A DNA stretch of 64,000 bases from Halopseudomonas formosensis (lineage in GTDB: Bacteria > Pseudomonadota > Gammaproteobacteria > Pseudomonadales > Pseudomonadaceae): the NCBI RefSeq assembly GCF_900115905.1, contig NZ_FOYD01000001.1, positions 186,001 through 250,000 on the forward strand. The letters run 5' to 3'. The position numbers were made by a program, and so were the translations under genes. The notes under the pieces are model-generated. The model saw only the letters and a list, made by a program, of their open reading frames with translations. It made no database searches and was not told the DNA's origin. Positions 33,536 through 43,726 of the stretch are shown piece by piece. The first letter of the stretch is position 1. Each line of letters starts with the position of its first letter.

Positions 33536-35038
33536 ATGAGCGAACAACCGCTGAATGAGCATGCACTGCAAGAGGAAGAGAACCGCCTGATTGCCCTGCG
33601 CAAGGAGAAGCTGGCCGCCGAGCGCGCCAGGGGGCAGGCCTTCCCCAACGATTTCCGCCGCGACAGCCTGGCCGGGGATCTGCAGAAGCAGTATGCCGAC
33701 AGCAGCAAGGAGGAGCTGGCCGAGGCCGGTATCCAGGTCAGCATTGCCGGTCGCATCATGCTCAACCGCGGTGCCTTCATGGTGCTCCAGGACATGAGCG
33801 GGCGCATTCAGGTCTACGTCGACCGCAAGGGCCTGCCCGCCGAGACCCTGGAGGCGATCAAGACCTGGGATCTGGGCGACATCATCGGCGCCGAGGGCAC
33901 CCTGGCCCGTTCCGGCAAGGGCGACCTCTATGTGCACATGACCAGTGTGCGTCTGCTGACCAAGTCCCTGCGCCCGCTGCCGGACAAGCACCATGGTCTG
34001 ACCGACACCGAGCAGCGCTATCGCCAGCGCTACGTCGACCTGATTGTCAACGAGGAGACCCGGCAGACCTTCCGCGTCCGCTCCCAGGTGATTGCCCATA
34101 TCCGCCGCTTCCTCAGCGAGCGCGGTTTCCTTGAAGTGGAAACCCCCATGCTGCAGACCATCCCCGGCGGTGCGGCGGCCAAGCCCTTCGAAACCCACCA
34201 CAATGCGCTGGATCTGCCGATGTACCTGCGCATTGCTCCGGAGCTGTACCTCAAGCGCCTGGTGGTCGGTGGCTTCGAGAAGGTGTTCGAGATCAACCGC
34301 AACTTCCGTAACGAGGGCGTCTCTACCCGGCACAACCCCGAGTTCACCATGCTCGAGTTCTACTGGGCCTATGCCGATTACGAAGACAACATGGACCTGA
34401 CCGAGGAGCTGTTCCGCGAGCTGGCCATGGCAGTGCTCGGCACCACCGATGTGCCCTACGGCGACAAGGTGTTCCATTTCGGCGAGCCCTTCGCCCGGCT
34501 GTCGGTGTTCGACGCCATCCTCAAATACAACCCCGACATCAGCGCCGAGGATCTGCGTGACATCGACCGGGCCCGGGAGATCGCCAGGCGGGCCGGCGCC
34601 AAGGTGCTCGGCCACGAGGGTCTGGGCAAGCTGCAGGTGATGATCTTCGAGGAGCTGGTCGAGCACAGGCTGGAACAGCCGACCTTCATTACCCAGTACC
34701 CCTTCGAGGTGTCGCCGCTGGCGCGGCGCAACGACCAGGATCCGAGCATTACCGACCGTTTCGAGCTGTTCATCGGTGGCCGCGAGATCGCCAACGCCTA
34801 TTCCGAGCTCAACGATGCCGAGGACCAGGCCGAGCGTTTCCACGCCCAGGTGGCGGAGAAGGACGCCGGCGACGACGAGGCCATGCACTTCGATGCGGAC
34901 TTCGTGCGGGCGCTGGAATACGGCATGCCGCCGACCGCCGGTGAGGGCATCGGCATTGACCGTCTGGTGATGCTGCTGACCAACTCGCCGTCGATCCGTG
35001 ACGTCATCCTGTTCCCGCACATGCGTCCGGAGCAGTGA
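33536..35038 (+). CDS. lysS: Lysyl-tRNA synthetase (class II)
   Basis: A 500-residue class IIb synthetase. The N-terminal OB-fold domain ('[22 protein letters not shown]') binds the anticodon; class II motifs follow: motif 1 near '[15 protein letters not shown]', motif 2 '[21 protein letters not shown]', motif 3 '[13 protein letters not shown]'. ATG 33536 has AGGA seven bases upstream; the in-frame TTG at 33515 is weaker. Immediately downstream of prfB, with a stop-codon hairpin between them. Confidence 0.96.
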   Translation: MSEQPLNEHALQEEENRLIALRKEKLAAERARGQAFPNDFRRDSLAGDLQKQYADSSKEELAEAGIQVSIAGRIMLNRGAFMVLQDMSGRIQVYVDRKGLPAETLEAIKTWDLGDIIGAEGTLARSGKGDLYVHMTSVRLLTKSLRPLPDKHHGLTDTEQRYRQRYVDLIVNEETRQTFRVRSQVIAHIRRFLSERGFLEVETPMLQTIPGGAAAKPFETHHNALDLPMYLRIAPELYLKRLVVGGFEKVFEINRNFRNEGVSTRHNPEFTMLEFYWAYADYEDNMDLTEELFRELAMAVLGTTDVPYGDKVFHFGEPFARLSVFDAILKYNPDISAEDLRDIDRAREIARRAGAKVLGHEGLGKLQVMIFEELVEHRLEQPTFITQYPFEVSPLARRNDQDPSITDRFELFIGGREIANAYSELNDAEDQAERFHAQVAEKDAGDDEAMHFDADFVRALEYGMPPTAGEGIGIDRLVMLLTNSPSIRDVILFPHMRPEQ

Positions 35039-35064
35039 GGACAGCCGACTGAAAGGAGCCAGAC

Positions 35065-36348
35065 ATGGCGGTAAAGCAGAGCGAGCAGTACCAACTGGTG
35101 ATCCGCAGCCTGTCCGACCGCATTGTCGAGGCGCAGGCGCCGATCCGGGTGCTGGATGCCATCAAGTGGGATGACGGCATCCGTGACCGGTTCTTCCGCG
35201 ACGGCTGCCGCAAGCTGCCGGAGGTCGGGCCGGACTACTACAAGCGCCGGCCCCTGAGCTTCGATCCGGCCGAACGGCTGCAGCTGTTCCAGGACATCGA
35301 ACGGGATATCACCCGGCAGCTGGGTACCTTCAATCCGGTCGGCCAGATCATGCGCCGCATGTGCCGTGAATACCGCATGGTGCTGCGGATGATCGAGGGG
35401 CGCGGCACCGCCGAGTTCGGGCGCATCTCCCAGGAGCTGTACGGCTCTGCCTCCGACGCCTTCCACGCGGGTGATCCGACCATCACCGACCTGGGCATCA
35501 TGCTCACCGAGTCGCTGAGCAATATCGGCAACGATCTGGGGCGCGAGCCCAAGACCATAGCCGCGCCCGAGGCGGTGGCCATACTGCAGGAGCAGATGGA
35601 CAAGGTGTTCCCGGATGATCAGACGGTACGGGTGTTCGAGTCCGACGGCATTGTCGCCGATGCCGCTGCCGGCGCCGATTACATCAAGATCCGCAGCGAT
35701 GCCATGTTCAACCAGCGGGATCTGAAGATCCTCGCGGTGCACGAGGGCATGGTGCATGTGGCCACCAGCCTCAATGGCCAGCACCAGCCGATCTGTACCT
35801 TCCTGGCCAAGGGGCCGCCGTCCTCCACGGTCACCCAGGAAGGTCTGGCGATCCTCATGGAGGTCATCACCTTCGCGTCCTACCCCTCGCGCCTGCGCAA
35901 GCTGACCAACCGCACCCGTGCCATCCAGCTAGCCGAGTCCGGCGCCAACTTCCTCGACGTCTTCGATTTCTATCGGGGGGAGGGGTACAGCGAGGAGGAC
36001 AGCTACAACAATGCCAGCCGGGTATTCCGTGGCTCCAGCAGCGATGGGCTGCCCTTCACCAAGGACCTGGCCTATCTCAAGGGCTTCATCCTGACCTACA
36101 ACTACATCCAGCTGGCGGTCCGTCAGGGCAAGCTGCAGCAGATCCCGCTGCTGTTCTGTGGCAAGACCACCCTGGAGGACATGCGTACCCTGGGTCAGCT
36201 GGTGGAAGAGGGACTGGTGGTGCCGCCGCGCTATCTGCCCGAGCCCTTCGCCGACCTCAATGCCCTGAGCGCCTGGATGTGCTTCTCGGGCTTTCTCACC
36301 AACCTCAGCCTCGACCGTATCGAGGCCGATTACGCCAACATACTCTGA
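35065..36348 (+). CDS. DUF1704 QEGLA-motif protein (putative zinc metallohydrolase)
   Basis: A 427-residue member of the family named for its QEGLA motif, seen here as 'TQEGLAILMEV'. A likely metal site is 'AVHEGMVHVATSLNG', resembling zinc peptidase helices and the latrophilin-like TcaP/MATCAP-type fold. The family has been annotated as a 'flavohemoglobin expression-modulating' protein; evidence for that role is thin. It starts after AAAGGAG, 26 bases beyond lysS, and may be in the same transcript. Confidence 0.85.
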   Translation: MAVKQSEQYQLVIRSLSDRIVEAQAPIRVLDAIKWDDGIRDRFFRDGCRKLPEVGPDYYKRRPLSFDPAERLQLFQDIERDITRQLGTFNPVGQIMRRMCREYRMVLRMIEGRGTAEFGRISQELYGSASDAFHAGDPTITDLGIMLTESLSNIGNDLGREPKTIAAPEAVAILQEQMDKVFPDDQTVRVFESDGIVADAAAGADYIKIRSDAMFNQRDLKILAVHEGMVHVATSLNGQHQPICTFLAKGPPSSTVTQEGLAILMEVITFASYPSRLRKLTNRTRAIQLAESGANFLDVFDFYRGEGYSEEDSYNNASRVFRGSSSDGLPFTKDLAYLKGFILTYNYIQLAVRQGKLQQIPLLFCGKTTLEDMRTLGQLVEEGLVVPPRYLPEPFADLNALSAWMCFSGFLTNLSLDRIEADYANIL

Positions 36349-36371
36349 TCTGTTTCCCGAGGAGGATCGCC

Positions 36372-36710
36372 GTGAGCGAGCAGCAGGAAGTCAACAAGTT
36401 GCCCTATATCCTGACCGCACTGGGCACCCTGTTCCTGACCATGGCCATACTGCATTTCTATGGCTACCTGAATTTTGCCCGAGAGGAGGAGGGGCTGCTG
36501 GTGGCCGACTTCGGTCTGGTGACCCTGGGCTCCAGCGAGGCGGGCCAGCTGCAGGCGCGGCCGGCCGATTACGTTGCCGAATGCGTGGACGGCGTGATGA
36601 TCCTGCATGCCACCCGGCACAACGGCCTGTCCGGTCTGCTGGTGGACGGCCGCCAGCGTGTGGTGCGCTGTAACGCCCAGGCGGTACCGGCGGCGCCCAC
36701 CAGTCCATGA
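36372..36710 (+). CDS. Small membrane-anchored protein of unknown function
   Basis: A 112-residue protein with one N-terminal helix ('[22 protein letters not shown]') and a soluble, probably periplasmic C-terminal part with two cysteines ('AECVDGV', 'VRCNAQ') that may form a disulfide. GTG 36372 follows GAGGAGG at ideal spacing; an upstream ATG in frame lies inside the previous gene. It overlaps ung by four bases. I do not recognise a family. Confidence 0.75.
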   Translation: MSEQQEVNKLPYILTALGTLFLTMAILHFYGYLNFAREEEGLLVADFGLVTLGSSEAGQLQARPADYVAECVDGVMILHATRHNGLSGLLVDGRQRVVRCNAQAVPAAPTSP

Positions 36711-37393
36711 GTCGGCCGGTGCAACTGGCCGAGGACTGGAAGCAGGCCCTCGGCGATGAGTTCGAACAGCCCTACATGCAGCAGCTGCGGGAGTTCCTGA
36801 TTGCGGAAAAGGCCGCCGGCAGGACCGTCTATCCCCCCGGCCCGCAGATCTTCAACGCGCTCAATTCGACGCCGCTGGAGCAGGTCAAGGTGGTGATCAT
36901 CGGCCAGGATCCCTACCACGGGCCGGGTCAGGCCCACGGGCTGTGCTTCTCGGTACAGCCCGGTGTGCGACCGCCGCCCTCGCTGCAGAACATCTTCAAG
37001 GAGATCCAGCGCGATCTGGGCCATCCGGTGCCCGATCATGGTTGTCTGCAGAGCTGGGCCGAACAGGGGGTGCTGCTGCTCAATGCGGTGCTCACGGTGA
37101 CCCAGGGCCAGGCCGGCGCCCACGCCAATCGCGGCTGGGAACGCTTCACCTCGCGCATCATCGAGATCCTCGATCGGCAGTGCGAGCACCTGGTGTTCAT
37201 GCTGTGGGGCAGTTATGCGCAGAAGAAGGGAGCGCATATCGATGAGTCGCGCCATTGCGTGCTCAAGAGCGTGCATCCCTCACCGCTGTCGGCGCACCGT
37301 GGCTTCATCGGCTGCGGGCACTTCTCCGCAGCCAATGCCTACCTCGTCAAGAACGGGCGCGAGCCGATCGACTGGCAGCTGCCGCCGCTCTGA
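36707..37393 (+). CDS. ung: Uracil-DNA glycosylase
   Basis: A 228-residue family 1 UDG that removes uracil from DNA. Motifs: '[20 protein letters not shown]' (catalytic Asp and uracil pocket), 'LLLNAVLTV', and the minor-groove intercalation loop '[11 protein letters not shown]'. The ATG overlaps the upstream small gene by four bases. Converges with the nitronate monooxygenase gene nine bases away. Confidence 0.97.
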   Translation: MSRPVQLAEDWKQALGDEFEQPYMQQLREFLIAEKAAGRTVYPPGPQIFNALNSTPLEQVKVVIIGQDPYHGPGQAHGLCFSVQPGVRPPPSLQNIFKEIQRDLGHPVPDHGCLQSWAEQGVLLLNAVLTVTQGQAGAHANRGWERFTSRIIEILDRQCEHLVFMLWGSYAQKKGAHIDESRHCVLKSVHPSPLSAHRGFIGCGHFSAANAYLVKNGREPIDWQLPPL

Positions 37394-37402
37394 GCGGCCT
37401 CA

Positions 37403-38467
37403 TCAGGGCCAGCCGCATTCCTCCATCAGCCGGGCGACCAGCTCGCTCGCCGGCAGCGCCCTGGCCAGGGGCGCGCCCATGCCGGCCCAGTGCGCAGCGA
37501 ATTCCCGAATGCCCTGTTGACTGGCGGCGGCATGCAGCTGCTTGGCCGCATCATAGGCCATGGGGTAACCCGCCGGGCGTGGACTGTCGGCGGCGCTGCC
37601 GTGCTCGATCAGCCGGTTGAGCAGGCCCCGGGCCGGGCGGCCGGAGATGGCTGCGGTCAGCCGGGTATGCCCGGCGCGCGGGCTGGCCAGCATCTGCCGG
37701 TAACCCTCGTTGGCCGATGACTCGGGGCAGAGGATGAAGGCCGTACCCAGCTGCGCGGCGGCTGCACCCAGATCCAGCATGGCACGGATGCCCTGGCCAT
37801 CCATGATGCCGCCGGCGGCGATTACCGGCAGTCGGCAGCGGGAGGTCAGCAGGCGTACCAGTACCGCCGTGCTCAGCTGTTCGTCGTTGCCATCGGGGTT
37901 GAAGATGCCACGGTGACCGCCGGCCTCGATACCCTGGGCAACGATGCCGTCCAGCCCGGCCTGCTCGATCAGCCTGGCCTCTTCCAGACTGGTGGCGCTG
38001 GCCAGCAGGCAGATACCTGCCTGCTGCAGGGCCCTGAGGGCGTCGGCAGAGGGCAGACCGAAGTGGAAGCTGACCACCGCCGGGCGTTGCTCAAGCAGCA
38101 TCTCCAGCATGGCGTCATCCTCGACGAAGCTCGGATAGCCGACCTTGAGCGCGCTCGGTTCGGCGGCGCCGATTTCCCGGAACAGCGGGCGCAGATGCTC
38201 CAGCCATGCCGCCTCAAGCGCCGGATCCGGCTGCGCCGGAGCGTGGCAGAACACATTGATGTTGAAGGGACGGTCGGTCAGCGCCCGGGTCTGTTCGATC
38301 ATCTGTCGGGCCTGGGTCACCGGGGATGGTCCTATACCGAGCGAACCCAGACCGCCGGCATTGGATACCGCCGCAGCCAGTGCCGGGGTTGAAACGCCGG
38401 CCATGGGCGCCTGGATCAGCGGGAGACGAATACCCAGGCGGGCGAGAAGGTTCACAGGGCGGGGCAT
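37403..38467 (-). CDS. Nitronate monooxygenase family flavoprotein
   Basis: A 354-residue FMN-dependent TIM-barrel enzyme of the nitronate monooxygenase (2-nitropropane dioxygenase) family. Motifs are '[29 protein letters not shown]', '[12 protein letters not shown]' and '[31 protein letters not shown]'. The family oxidises alkyl nitronates such as propionate-3-nitronate. It lies downstream of the HDOD gene on the same strand, separated by 65 bases. Confidence 0.9.
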   Translation of the reverse strand: MPRPVNLLARLGIRLPLIQAPMAGVSTPALAAAVSNAGGLGSLGIGPSPVTQARQMIEQTRALTDRPFNINVFCHAPAQPDPALEAAWLEHLRPLFREIGAAEPSALKVGYPSFVEDDAMLEMLLEQRPAVVSFHFGLPSADALRALQQAGICLLASATSLEEARLIEQAGLDGIVAQGIEAGGHRGIFNPDGNDEQLSTAVLVRLLTSRCRLPVIAAGGIMDGQGIRAMLDLGAAAAQLGTAFILCPESSANEGYRQMLASPRAGHTRLTAAISGRPARGLLNRLIEHGSAADSPRPAGYPMAYDAAKQLHAAASQQGIREFAAHWAGMGAPLARALPASELVARLMEECGWP

Positions 38468-38532
38468 GATTTCTCCTTGGGCGGAAATGGACCATCCGGA
38501 GCCGTCATTGTACCCCCGGCCCGGGACAGGAC

Positions 38533-39366
38533 CTAGCCGAGCAGGGCCATGGCCGCTTCCATTTCCGCGGACAGGTCTTCCTCTTCCTGATCACTGGCCG
38601 GATTGAGTCCCAGTCGTGCGAAGGAGGGAATCTGGCTCCAGTCCAGCTGGGTGAAGGGGTGCTCGGTCCCGGCGATGCTCTGCAGCATGGCCACCTGGAC
38701 GATATCGGCGTAATCCACGCTCTCAGGCTGGCGCTGGAAGTCCAGATGCTCGCTGGGGATGCGGCGCAGTGGCTGTGGGAATTCCCAGGCGGCGAGGATA
38801 CGATCGCCGATCAGCGGATGGATGCGCTCGATGACCAGGTCCAGGGTGACGGAGTCCTGCAGCAGCTCACTGTTTTCCTCGGCGTAGCTGAGGATCGGCA
38901 GCACGCCGATCAGGTGCACCAGGCCCGCCAGGGTCGCCTGATCCGACTTGAGCCGGGTGTAATGCTTGCACAGCACATGGCTGATGCCGGCCACCTCGGT
39001 GCTGCGGGCCCACACCGCGCGCATGCGCTGGTCGATGATGTCGGTGGTGGCCTGGAACAGCTGGGCCATGGCCAGCCCGGTAGCCAGGTTGGCGGTATAG
39101 ACCACGCCGAGGCGGTTGACCGCCATCTGCAGGTCAGTGATCTCCTGACGGGAGCGCAGCAGCGGGCTGTTGACCACCTTGATCAGCCGCGCGCTCAGTG
39201 CGGTGTCGGTGCTGATCACCCGGGCCAGCTCGCCGATGCTGACATCCGGGTCCTCGGCGGCCTCGCGGATGCGCAATGCCACCTCGGGCAGGGTGGGCAG
39301 CACCAGCTGATCCCGTTCGATTGCCTGAATCAGTTCGTCCTGAATGCGCTCGGCCAGATCGGTCAT
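38533..39366 (-). CDS. HDOD domain protein
   Basis: A 277-residue protein with an HDOD domain over most of its length ('[47 protein letters not shown]'). HDOD proteins resemble HD phosphohydrolases but lack the catalytic His-Asp pair and serve as signalling scaffolds. No GGDEF, EAL or receiver domain is attached. It follows ygfZ on the same strand after 15 bases, so the two are probably co-transcribed. Confidence 0.88.
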   Translation of the reverse strand: MTDLAERIQDELIQAIERDQLVLPTLPEVALRIREAAEDPDVSIGELARVISTDTALSARLIKVVNSPLLRSRQEITDLQMAVNRLGVVYTANLATGLAMAQLFQATTDIIDQRMRAVWARSTEVAGISHVLCKHYTRLKSDQATLAGLVHLIGVLPILSYAEENSELLQDSVTLDLVIERIHPLIGDRILAAWEFPQPLRRIPSEHLDFQRQPESVDYADIVQVAMLQSIAGTEHPFTQLDWSQIPSFARLGLNPASDQEEEDLSAEMEAAMALLG

Positions 39367-39381
39367 AGTGTCTTCCTTGAG

Positions 39382-40368
39382 TCAGTGGGCAGCCTCGTCG
39401 GCAGCCATCTGTTGTTCGTAGGGGAGGGTGGATACCCTTAGTGGCTGGGCGCTGTCAGCCAGTGTCAGATCCGGCAATTCTGCCGCGTCCTTCTGCAGTA
39501 CGGCAAGTAGCTCGATCTGCCCGCCGGCCCGGGCCGCCATCACCACCTCGCCCACCGACTGGCTCTGGCCGGCTCGGTGGACAGCAGTGCCGGGTGCCGG
39601 TACCTGCTCGCCATCCCACAGCAGGCGATACATGCGCCGCTTGAGCTTGCCCAGATACTGCATGCGGGCAACGATCTCCTGGCCGGTATAGCAGCCCTTG
39701 CGGAAACTCACACCGCCCAGTTGCTGCAGGTTGAGCATCTGCGGAATGAAGCTTTCGCGGGTGCCGCCGCGCACCTGCCCCAGACCCAGGCGGATCTGCT
39801 GCAGCTCCCAGGCTTCGACGGGCAGGGGCTGCGCCTGTGTGCTCAGGGCGCGCACCTTTTTCTCCGCTTGGGCCGCCGGCAACCAGATCTCCCAGGTATG
39901 CTCACCTGTCGCCAAGGCCCGGCCAGTCTCTTCGTCGTCGCTGGCCTGCGCCAGGTCCGCCCCGGCGATGGCCGTCGCCGCCGCTTCACCCCACAGACCC
40001 AGACGCACCCACTGCTGACTGGCATCGGTGAGTTGTACCTTGAAGAACACCGCGTAACGGTTCAGGTCCTGCTGCTGGGGTTCGAGCAGGTCGGCCGCCA
40101 TGGCCAGCAGGTAGCTCTGCTCGCTCAGCTTCAGCAGGCGGAAGCTCGACTGCATGCGGCCCTGGGGATTGCAGCGGGCGCCAAGGGTATGTTCGCCGGG
40201 TTGCAGGGCGGCCACGTCACAGGTCAGCTGACCCTGCAGAAAACGGGTGGCGTCGGTGCCCTGCACTGCCAGTACGGCCTCCTGATCGAGCAGGGCCAGG
40301 CCGGTGGCGGGTAAAGAGTCGGGCAATTCGGTGGGGAACAGGAGGGACAGATCGGGGAAGGCTGGCAT
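39382..40368 (-). CDS. ygfZ: Folate-binding protein YgfZ/IbaG-type iron-sulfur repair factor
   Basis: A 328-residue GcvT-like protein that binds tetrahydrofolate and supports iron-sulfur enzymes such as MiaB. The diagnostic motif with the essential Cys is 'SFRKGCYTGQEIVARMQYLG'. The N terminus has 'VQGTDATRFLQGQLTCDV'. It is divergent from sdhE-ygfX across a 142-base gap, an arrangement common in gammaproteobacteria. Confidence 0.93.
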   Translation of the reverse strand: MPAFPDLSLLFPTELPDSLPATGLALLDQEAVLAVQGTDATRFLQGQLTCDVAALQPGEHTLGARCNPQGRMQSSFRLLKLSEQSYLLAMAADLLEPQQQDLNRYAVFFKVQLTDASQQWVRLGLWGEAAATAIAGADLAQASDDEETGRALATGEHTWEIWLPAAQAEKKVRALSTQAQPLPVEAWELQQIRLGLGQVRGGTRESFIPQMLNLQQLGGVSFRKGCYTGQEIVARMQYLGKLKRRMYRLLWDGEQVPAPGTAVHRAGQSQSVGEVVMAARAGGQIELLAVLQKDAAELPDLTLADSAQPLRVSTLPYEQQMAADEAAH

Positions 40369-40465
40369 GGTCTCTGACGGTCTCCAGTACTCGGGTTAAC
40401 GGACGCGAGGCTACATCATAGGACTGTGGCGGGCCGTTGTCAGTGCCGGTGTGCTCGCCAGGGGT

Positions 40466-40471
40466 TATACT
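40466..40471 (+). promoter_or_regulatory. Probable -10 element of sdhE-ygfX
   Basis: TATACT lies 40 bases upstream of the sdhE ATG. TTGTCA is found at 40437, but 23 bases separate them, too far for a normal promoter, so the -35 is uncertain. Confidence 0.45.
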
Positions 40472-40510
40472 TGCCCTTCGAAGCAATCTTTTATTGATGG
40501 AGAGGTCTGG

Positions 40511-40765
40511 ATGTCGGCAGAAGTGGAAAAGAAGCGTTTGTACTGGCACAGCCGGCGCGGCATGCTCGAGCTGGACGTGCTGCTGGTACCTTTTCTTGAA
40601 GAAGCCTATCCCTCGCTGGATGACGAGGACAAGGCGCGCTACCGCCGACTGCTGGAATGCGAGGACCAGGACATGTTCGTCTGGTTCATGCAGCGTGGCG
40701 AACCGGAGGACCCGGATCTGCGACGCATCGTGAGGATGATACTGGACCGTGTACAGCCCAAGTGA
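40511..40765 (+). CDS. sdhE: FAD assembly factor SdhE (CptB/YgfY)
   Basis: An 84-residue protein that helps attach FAD covalently to SdhA and related flavoproteins. It has the RGxxE motif in '[13 protein letters not shown]' and '[33 protein letters not shown]'. ATG 40511 follows GAGAGG; an upstream in-frame ATG adds 20 nonconserved residues. Its 3' end overlaps ygfX by 17 bases. nadB, also a flavoenzyme related to SdhA, is close by. Confidence 0.94.
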   Translation: MSAEVEKKRLYWHSRRGMLELDVLLVPFLEEAYPSLDDEDKARYRRLLECEDQDMFVWFMQRGEPEDPDLRRIVRMILDRVQPK

Positions 40766-41201
40766 CACCCTGCTGCTCAGGCGTCAGCCTTCGCGCTGGC
40801 TTGGCGCACTGCTGATACTGCTGACGCTGCTCGGCTGCGTCGCCCTGTATCAGAGTGCCATGCCCGCGCTGCCGGCGCTGGTCTGCGGCCTGCTGCTGTG
40901 GTTCCACTGCCTGTGGATCTGGCCGCGGCAGGTCAGTCTGCGCCATGCCGACTCGGTGACCGGGTTGCGCTTTGACCAGGAGGGCTGGCACGTGCTGCGC
41001 CGTGACGGCTCGGAAGCGGGCGCACGGCTGCAGGCGGATACCTTCGTCAGTGCCCTGCTCACTGTGGTCCGCCTGCGCGAGCCCGGCCGTCTGCTCCCGG
41101 TGTCGGTGATACTGCCCGCCGACGCCGCCACCGAGGATTCCCTGCGGCGCCTGCGCCTGCGTCTGCGCTTCAGTCGTCAGCGCTGGGCGGCTGCAGAATA
41201 G
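40749..41201 (+). CDS. ygfX: YgfX (CptA) family membrane protein
   Basis: A 150-residue protein with two N-terminal helices ('[19 protein letters not shown]', '[18 protein letters not shown]') and a soluble C-terminal part. YgfX pairs with SdhE and was proposed as the toxin half of a CptAB module that inhibits cell division in E. coli; the pair may instead relate to succinate dehydrogenase. Starts with GTG inside sdhE. Its 3' end overlaps the opposing nadB by 32 bases. Confidence 0.82.
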   Translation: MYSPSDTLLLRRQPSRWLGALLILLTLLGCVALYQSAMPALPALVCGLLLWFHCLWIWPRQVSLRHADSVTGLRFDQEGWHVLRRDGSEAGARLQADTFVSALLTVVRLREPGRLLPVSVILPADAATEDSLRRLRLRLRFSRQRWAAAE

Positions 41202-42783
41202 TATCCCGCGCTTCGTCGAGCAGCTGCGGGTAGTCCAGGGTGTAGTGCAGCCCGCGGCTCTCGCGGCGCAACATCGCCGACCTGATGATCAGGTCCGCCA
41301 CCAGCGCCAGGTTGCGCAGCTCCAGCAGGTCCCGGGAGACCCGGTAATTGCTGTAGAACTCGTGGATTTCCGCCAGCAGCATGTCCACCCGGTGCTTGGC
41401 CCGCTGCAGGCGCTTGGTGGTCCGCACTATGCCCACGTAATCCCACATGAAGCGCCGCAGCTCGTCCCAGTTGTGGGAAATGATCACATCCTCGTCGGAA
41501 TCGGTCACCTGACTCTCATCCCACGGCGGCAGCTGATCCGGCAGGGGCGCGCTGTCCCATCGCTGGAGAATGTGGCGGCTGGCGGCGCGGCCGTAGACGA
41601 TGCATTCCAGCAGTGAGTTGCTGGCCATGCGGTTGGCGCCATGCAGGCCGGTGAAACTGGTCTCGCCGATGGCGTACAGCTGGTCCACATCGGTCTGGCC
41701 GTTGCTGTCGACCATGACGCCGCCGCAGGTGTAATGCGCCGCCGGGACCACGGGGATCGGCTCGCGGGTGATGTCGATGCCGAAGCTCAGGCAGCGCTCG
41801 TAAACCGTGGGGAAGTGCTCGCGTATGAAGGCGGCCGGCTTGTGGCTGATGTCCAGATACACGCAATCCAGCCCCAGACGCTTCATCTCGTGGTCGATGG
41901 CGCGGGCGACTATGTCCCGGGGCGCCAGTTCGGCACGCTCGTCGAAGTGGGGCATGAAGCGGGTGCCGTCGGGCAGCTTGAGCACCGCCCCTTCACCACG
42001 CAGTGCCTCGGTGATCAGGAAGCTCTTGGCCTGGGGGTGATACAGGCAGGTGGGATGGAACTGGTTGAACTCCAGGTTGGCCACCCGGCAGCCTGCACGC
42101 CAGGCCATGGCGATGCCATCCCCCGAGGCGCTGTCCGGGTTGCTGGTGTAGAGATACACCTTGCTCGCGCCGCCGGTAGCCAGTACGGTGAATCGGGCGC
42201 TGAAGGTCTCCACATGACCGCTGTCGCGGTTGAGGATGTAGGCGCCGAGGCAGCGGTGGCCCGGCAGACCCAGCTTGCTGCTGGTGATCAGGTCGATGGC
42301 GACCCGGTTTTCCAGCAGGGCGATGTTCGGGTGTGCCTGGGCCTGGCGCTGCAGGGTGTTGAAGATGGCGGCGCCGGTGGCGTCGGCGGCGTGGATGATC
42401 CGACGGTGGCTGTGGCCACCTTCGCGGGTCAGGTGGAAGTCCTCGGTCTCGGTGCCGTCCTCGCCCCGTTCACGGGTGAAGGGTACGCCCTGCTGGATCA
42501 GCCAGCCGATGGCTTCCCGGCTGTCGCCGACGATCTGTCGAACGGCATCCTCATGGCACAGGCCGGCGCCCGCGATCAGGGTATCCTGCACGTGGGCGTC
42601 GACGGTATCGGTGTCGTCGAGTACTGCCGCCACGCCACCCTGGGCCCAGAAGGTCGAGCCTTCCGAGAGACTGCCCTTGCTGAGTACGGCTACACTGAGC
42701 CGGTCCGCCAGGTTCAGAGCCAGTGTCAGTCCTGCTGCGCCGCTGCCGATTACCAGTACATCATATTGCTGTTGTCGGGTCAT
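41170..42783 (-). CDS. nadB: L-aspartate oxidase
   Basis: A 537-residue FAD enzyme that oxidises aspartate to iminoaspartate in de novo NAD synthesis. The FAD fold is '[19 protein letters not shown]'; the succinate dehydrogenase-like active site has '[17 protein letters not shown]', '[18 protein letters not shown]' and '[20 protein letters not shown]'. It is divergent from algU, as in P. aeruginosa, and its 3' end overlaps ygfX. Confidence 0.97.
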   Translation of the reverse strand: MTRQQQYDVLVIGSGAAGLTLALNLADRLSVAVLSKGSLSEGSTFWAQGGVAAVLDDTDTVDAHVQDTLIAGAGLCHEDAVRQIVGDSREAIGWLIQQGVPFTRERGEDGTETEDFHLTREGGHSHRRIIHAADATGAAIFNTLQRQAQAHPNIALLENRVAIDLITSSKLGLPGHRCLGAYILNRDSGHVETFSARFTVLATGGASKVYLYTSNPDSASGDGIAMAWRAGCRVANLEFNQFHPTCLYHPQAKSFLITEALRGEGAVLKLPDGTRFMPHFDERAELAPRDIVARAIDHEMKRLGLDCVYLDISHKPAAFIREHFPTVYERCLSFGIDITREPIPVVPAAHYTCGGVMVDSNGQTDVDQLYAIGETSFTGLHGANRMASNSLLECIVYGRAASRHILQRWDSAPLPDQLPPWDESQVTDSDEDVIISHNWDELRRFMWDYVGIVRTTKRLQRAKHRVDMLLAEIHEFYSNYRVSRDLLELRNLALVADLIIRSAMLRRESRGLHYTLDYPQLLDEARDTILQPPSADD

Positions 42784-42834
42784 TGAGGTCTCTTCATGCC
42801 AGTGTCGGACCCTGCCGGTGAGGCTGGTGGCTGA

Positions 42835-42840
42835 ATTATA
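42835..42840 (-). promoter_or_regulatory. nadB: nadB promoter -10 element
   Basis: On the minus strand this reads TATAAT, a perfect -10, 52 bases upstream of nadB. The -35 at 17 bases (AGTACT) is poor, so activation or an extended contact may be needed. Confidence 0.55.
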
Positions 42841-42968
42841 AGAGCAGGTTGTAACAGAGTACTACCTGCAAGGGGAGAGTGGCGCGCGGAACGGGCCGAC
42901 ACTCGTGGCGTCTCAGCGTTGCGGGCGCATCCATTGCTGAATATCATCAGAATTTATCACCTGTTGCG

Positions 42969-42995
42969 GAACTTTGTTCTTGCTTCAGGCTCTGA
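42969..42995 (+). promoter_or_regulatory. AlgU/sigma-E-type autoregulatory promoter of algU-mucABCD
   Basis: GAACTT (42969-42974), a 16-base spacer and TCTGA (42991-42995) match the AlgU consensus GAACTT-N16/17-TCtgA exactly. It lies 105 bases upstream of algU. This predicts positive autoregulation, as known for P. aeruginosa. Confidence 0.88.
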
Positions 42996-43099
42996 GAGCT
43001 GAACCTGAGTGAGGGGAGAACTTTTGGTTACATCGCGGGTCTATCGCAACAGAATGAGTCTGTCGGGTCAGGGCGCGGGTGCCCCGGTGGGTCTTCACC

Positions 43100-43675
43100 A
43101 TGACTGAACAGACCGACCAGCAACTGGTCGAAAGGGTACAACAGGGAGACAAGCGGGCGTTCGACCTGCTGGTGTTGAAATATCAGCACAAGATTCTCGC
43201 CCTGGTGACCCGTTTCGTACACGATGGGCACGAGGCGCAGGATGTGGCTCAGGAAGCTTTCATCAAGGCCTATCGTGCTCTGGCGAATTTCAGAGGAGAC
43301 AGCGCGTTCTACACCTGGCTGTACCGGATCGCGATCAACACGGCCAAGAACTACCTGGTGGCACGGGGGCGTCGGCCACCGGATTCCGATATCGCAGCCG
43401 AGGATGCCGAGTACTATGACGGCGACAGTGCACTCAAGGACATTCACTCACCTGAGCGAGATCTCCTGCGTGACGAGATCGAGCAGGTAGTCAACCGTAC
43501 CCTGCAGCTGCTGCCGAGCGATTTGAGAATGGCTCTGACCTTGCGCGAGTTCGAAGGGCTGAGCTACGAAGACATAGCAAATGTGATGGAGTGTCCGGTG
43601 GGTACAGTGCGATCAAGGATATTCAGAGCACGTGAAGCCATCGATAAAGCCCTGAAGCCGCTGCTCGAAGCGTGA
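43100..43675 (+). CDS. algU: RNA polymerase sigma factor AlgU (RpoE)
   Basis: A 191-residue ECF sigma factor that drives envelope stress and alginate genes. Region 2: 'FDLLVLKYQHKILALVTRFVHD', 'DVAQEAFIKAYRAL', 'DSAFYTWLYRIAINTAKNYLV'. Region 4: 'ALTLREFEGLSYEDIANVMECPVGTVRSRIFRAREAID'. It is nearly collinear with P. aeruginosa AlgU (193). ATG 43100 chosen because conserved sequence follows. First gene of the muc operon, with its own AlgU-type promoter upstream. Confidence 0.97.
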   Translation: MTEQTDQQLVERVQQGDKRAFDLLVLKYQHKILALVTRFVHDGHEAQDVAQEAFIKAYRALANFRGDSAFYTWLYRIAINTAKNYLVARGRRPPDSDIAAEDAEYYDGDSALKDIHSPERDLLRDEIEQVVNRTLQLLPSDLRMALTLREFEGLSYEDIANVMECPVGTVRSRIFRAREAIDKALKPLLEA

Positions 43676-43726
43676 CTCCGGGAAACCGTGATGCCCTGCG
43701 GGGCCTTTTATGACAGAGGTAGATCA

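Larger units (their letters stand above)
42784..43099. other. Divergent regulatory region between nadB and algU
   Basis: A 316-base gap with no supported gene. It holds the nadB -10 element (minus strand) and an AlgU-type promoter for the algU-muc operon. The 100 bases from 42996 to 43099 would be the algU leader. Confidence 0.8.
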
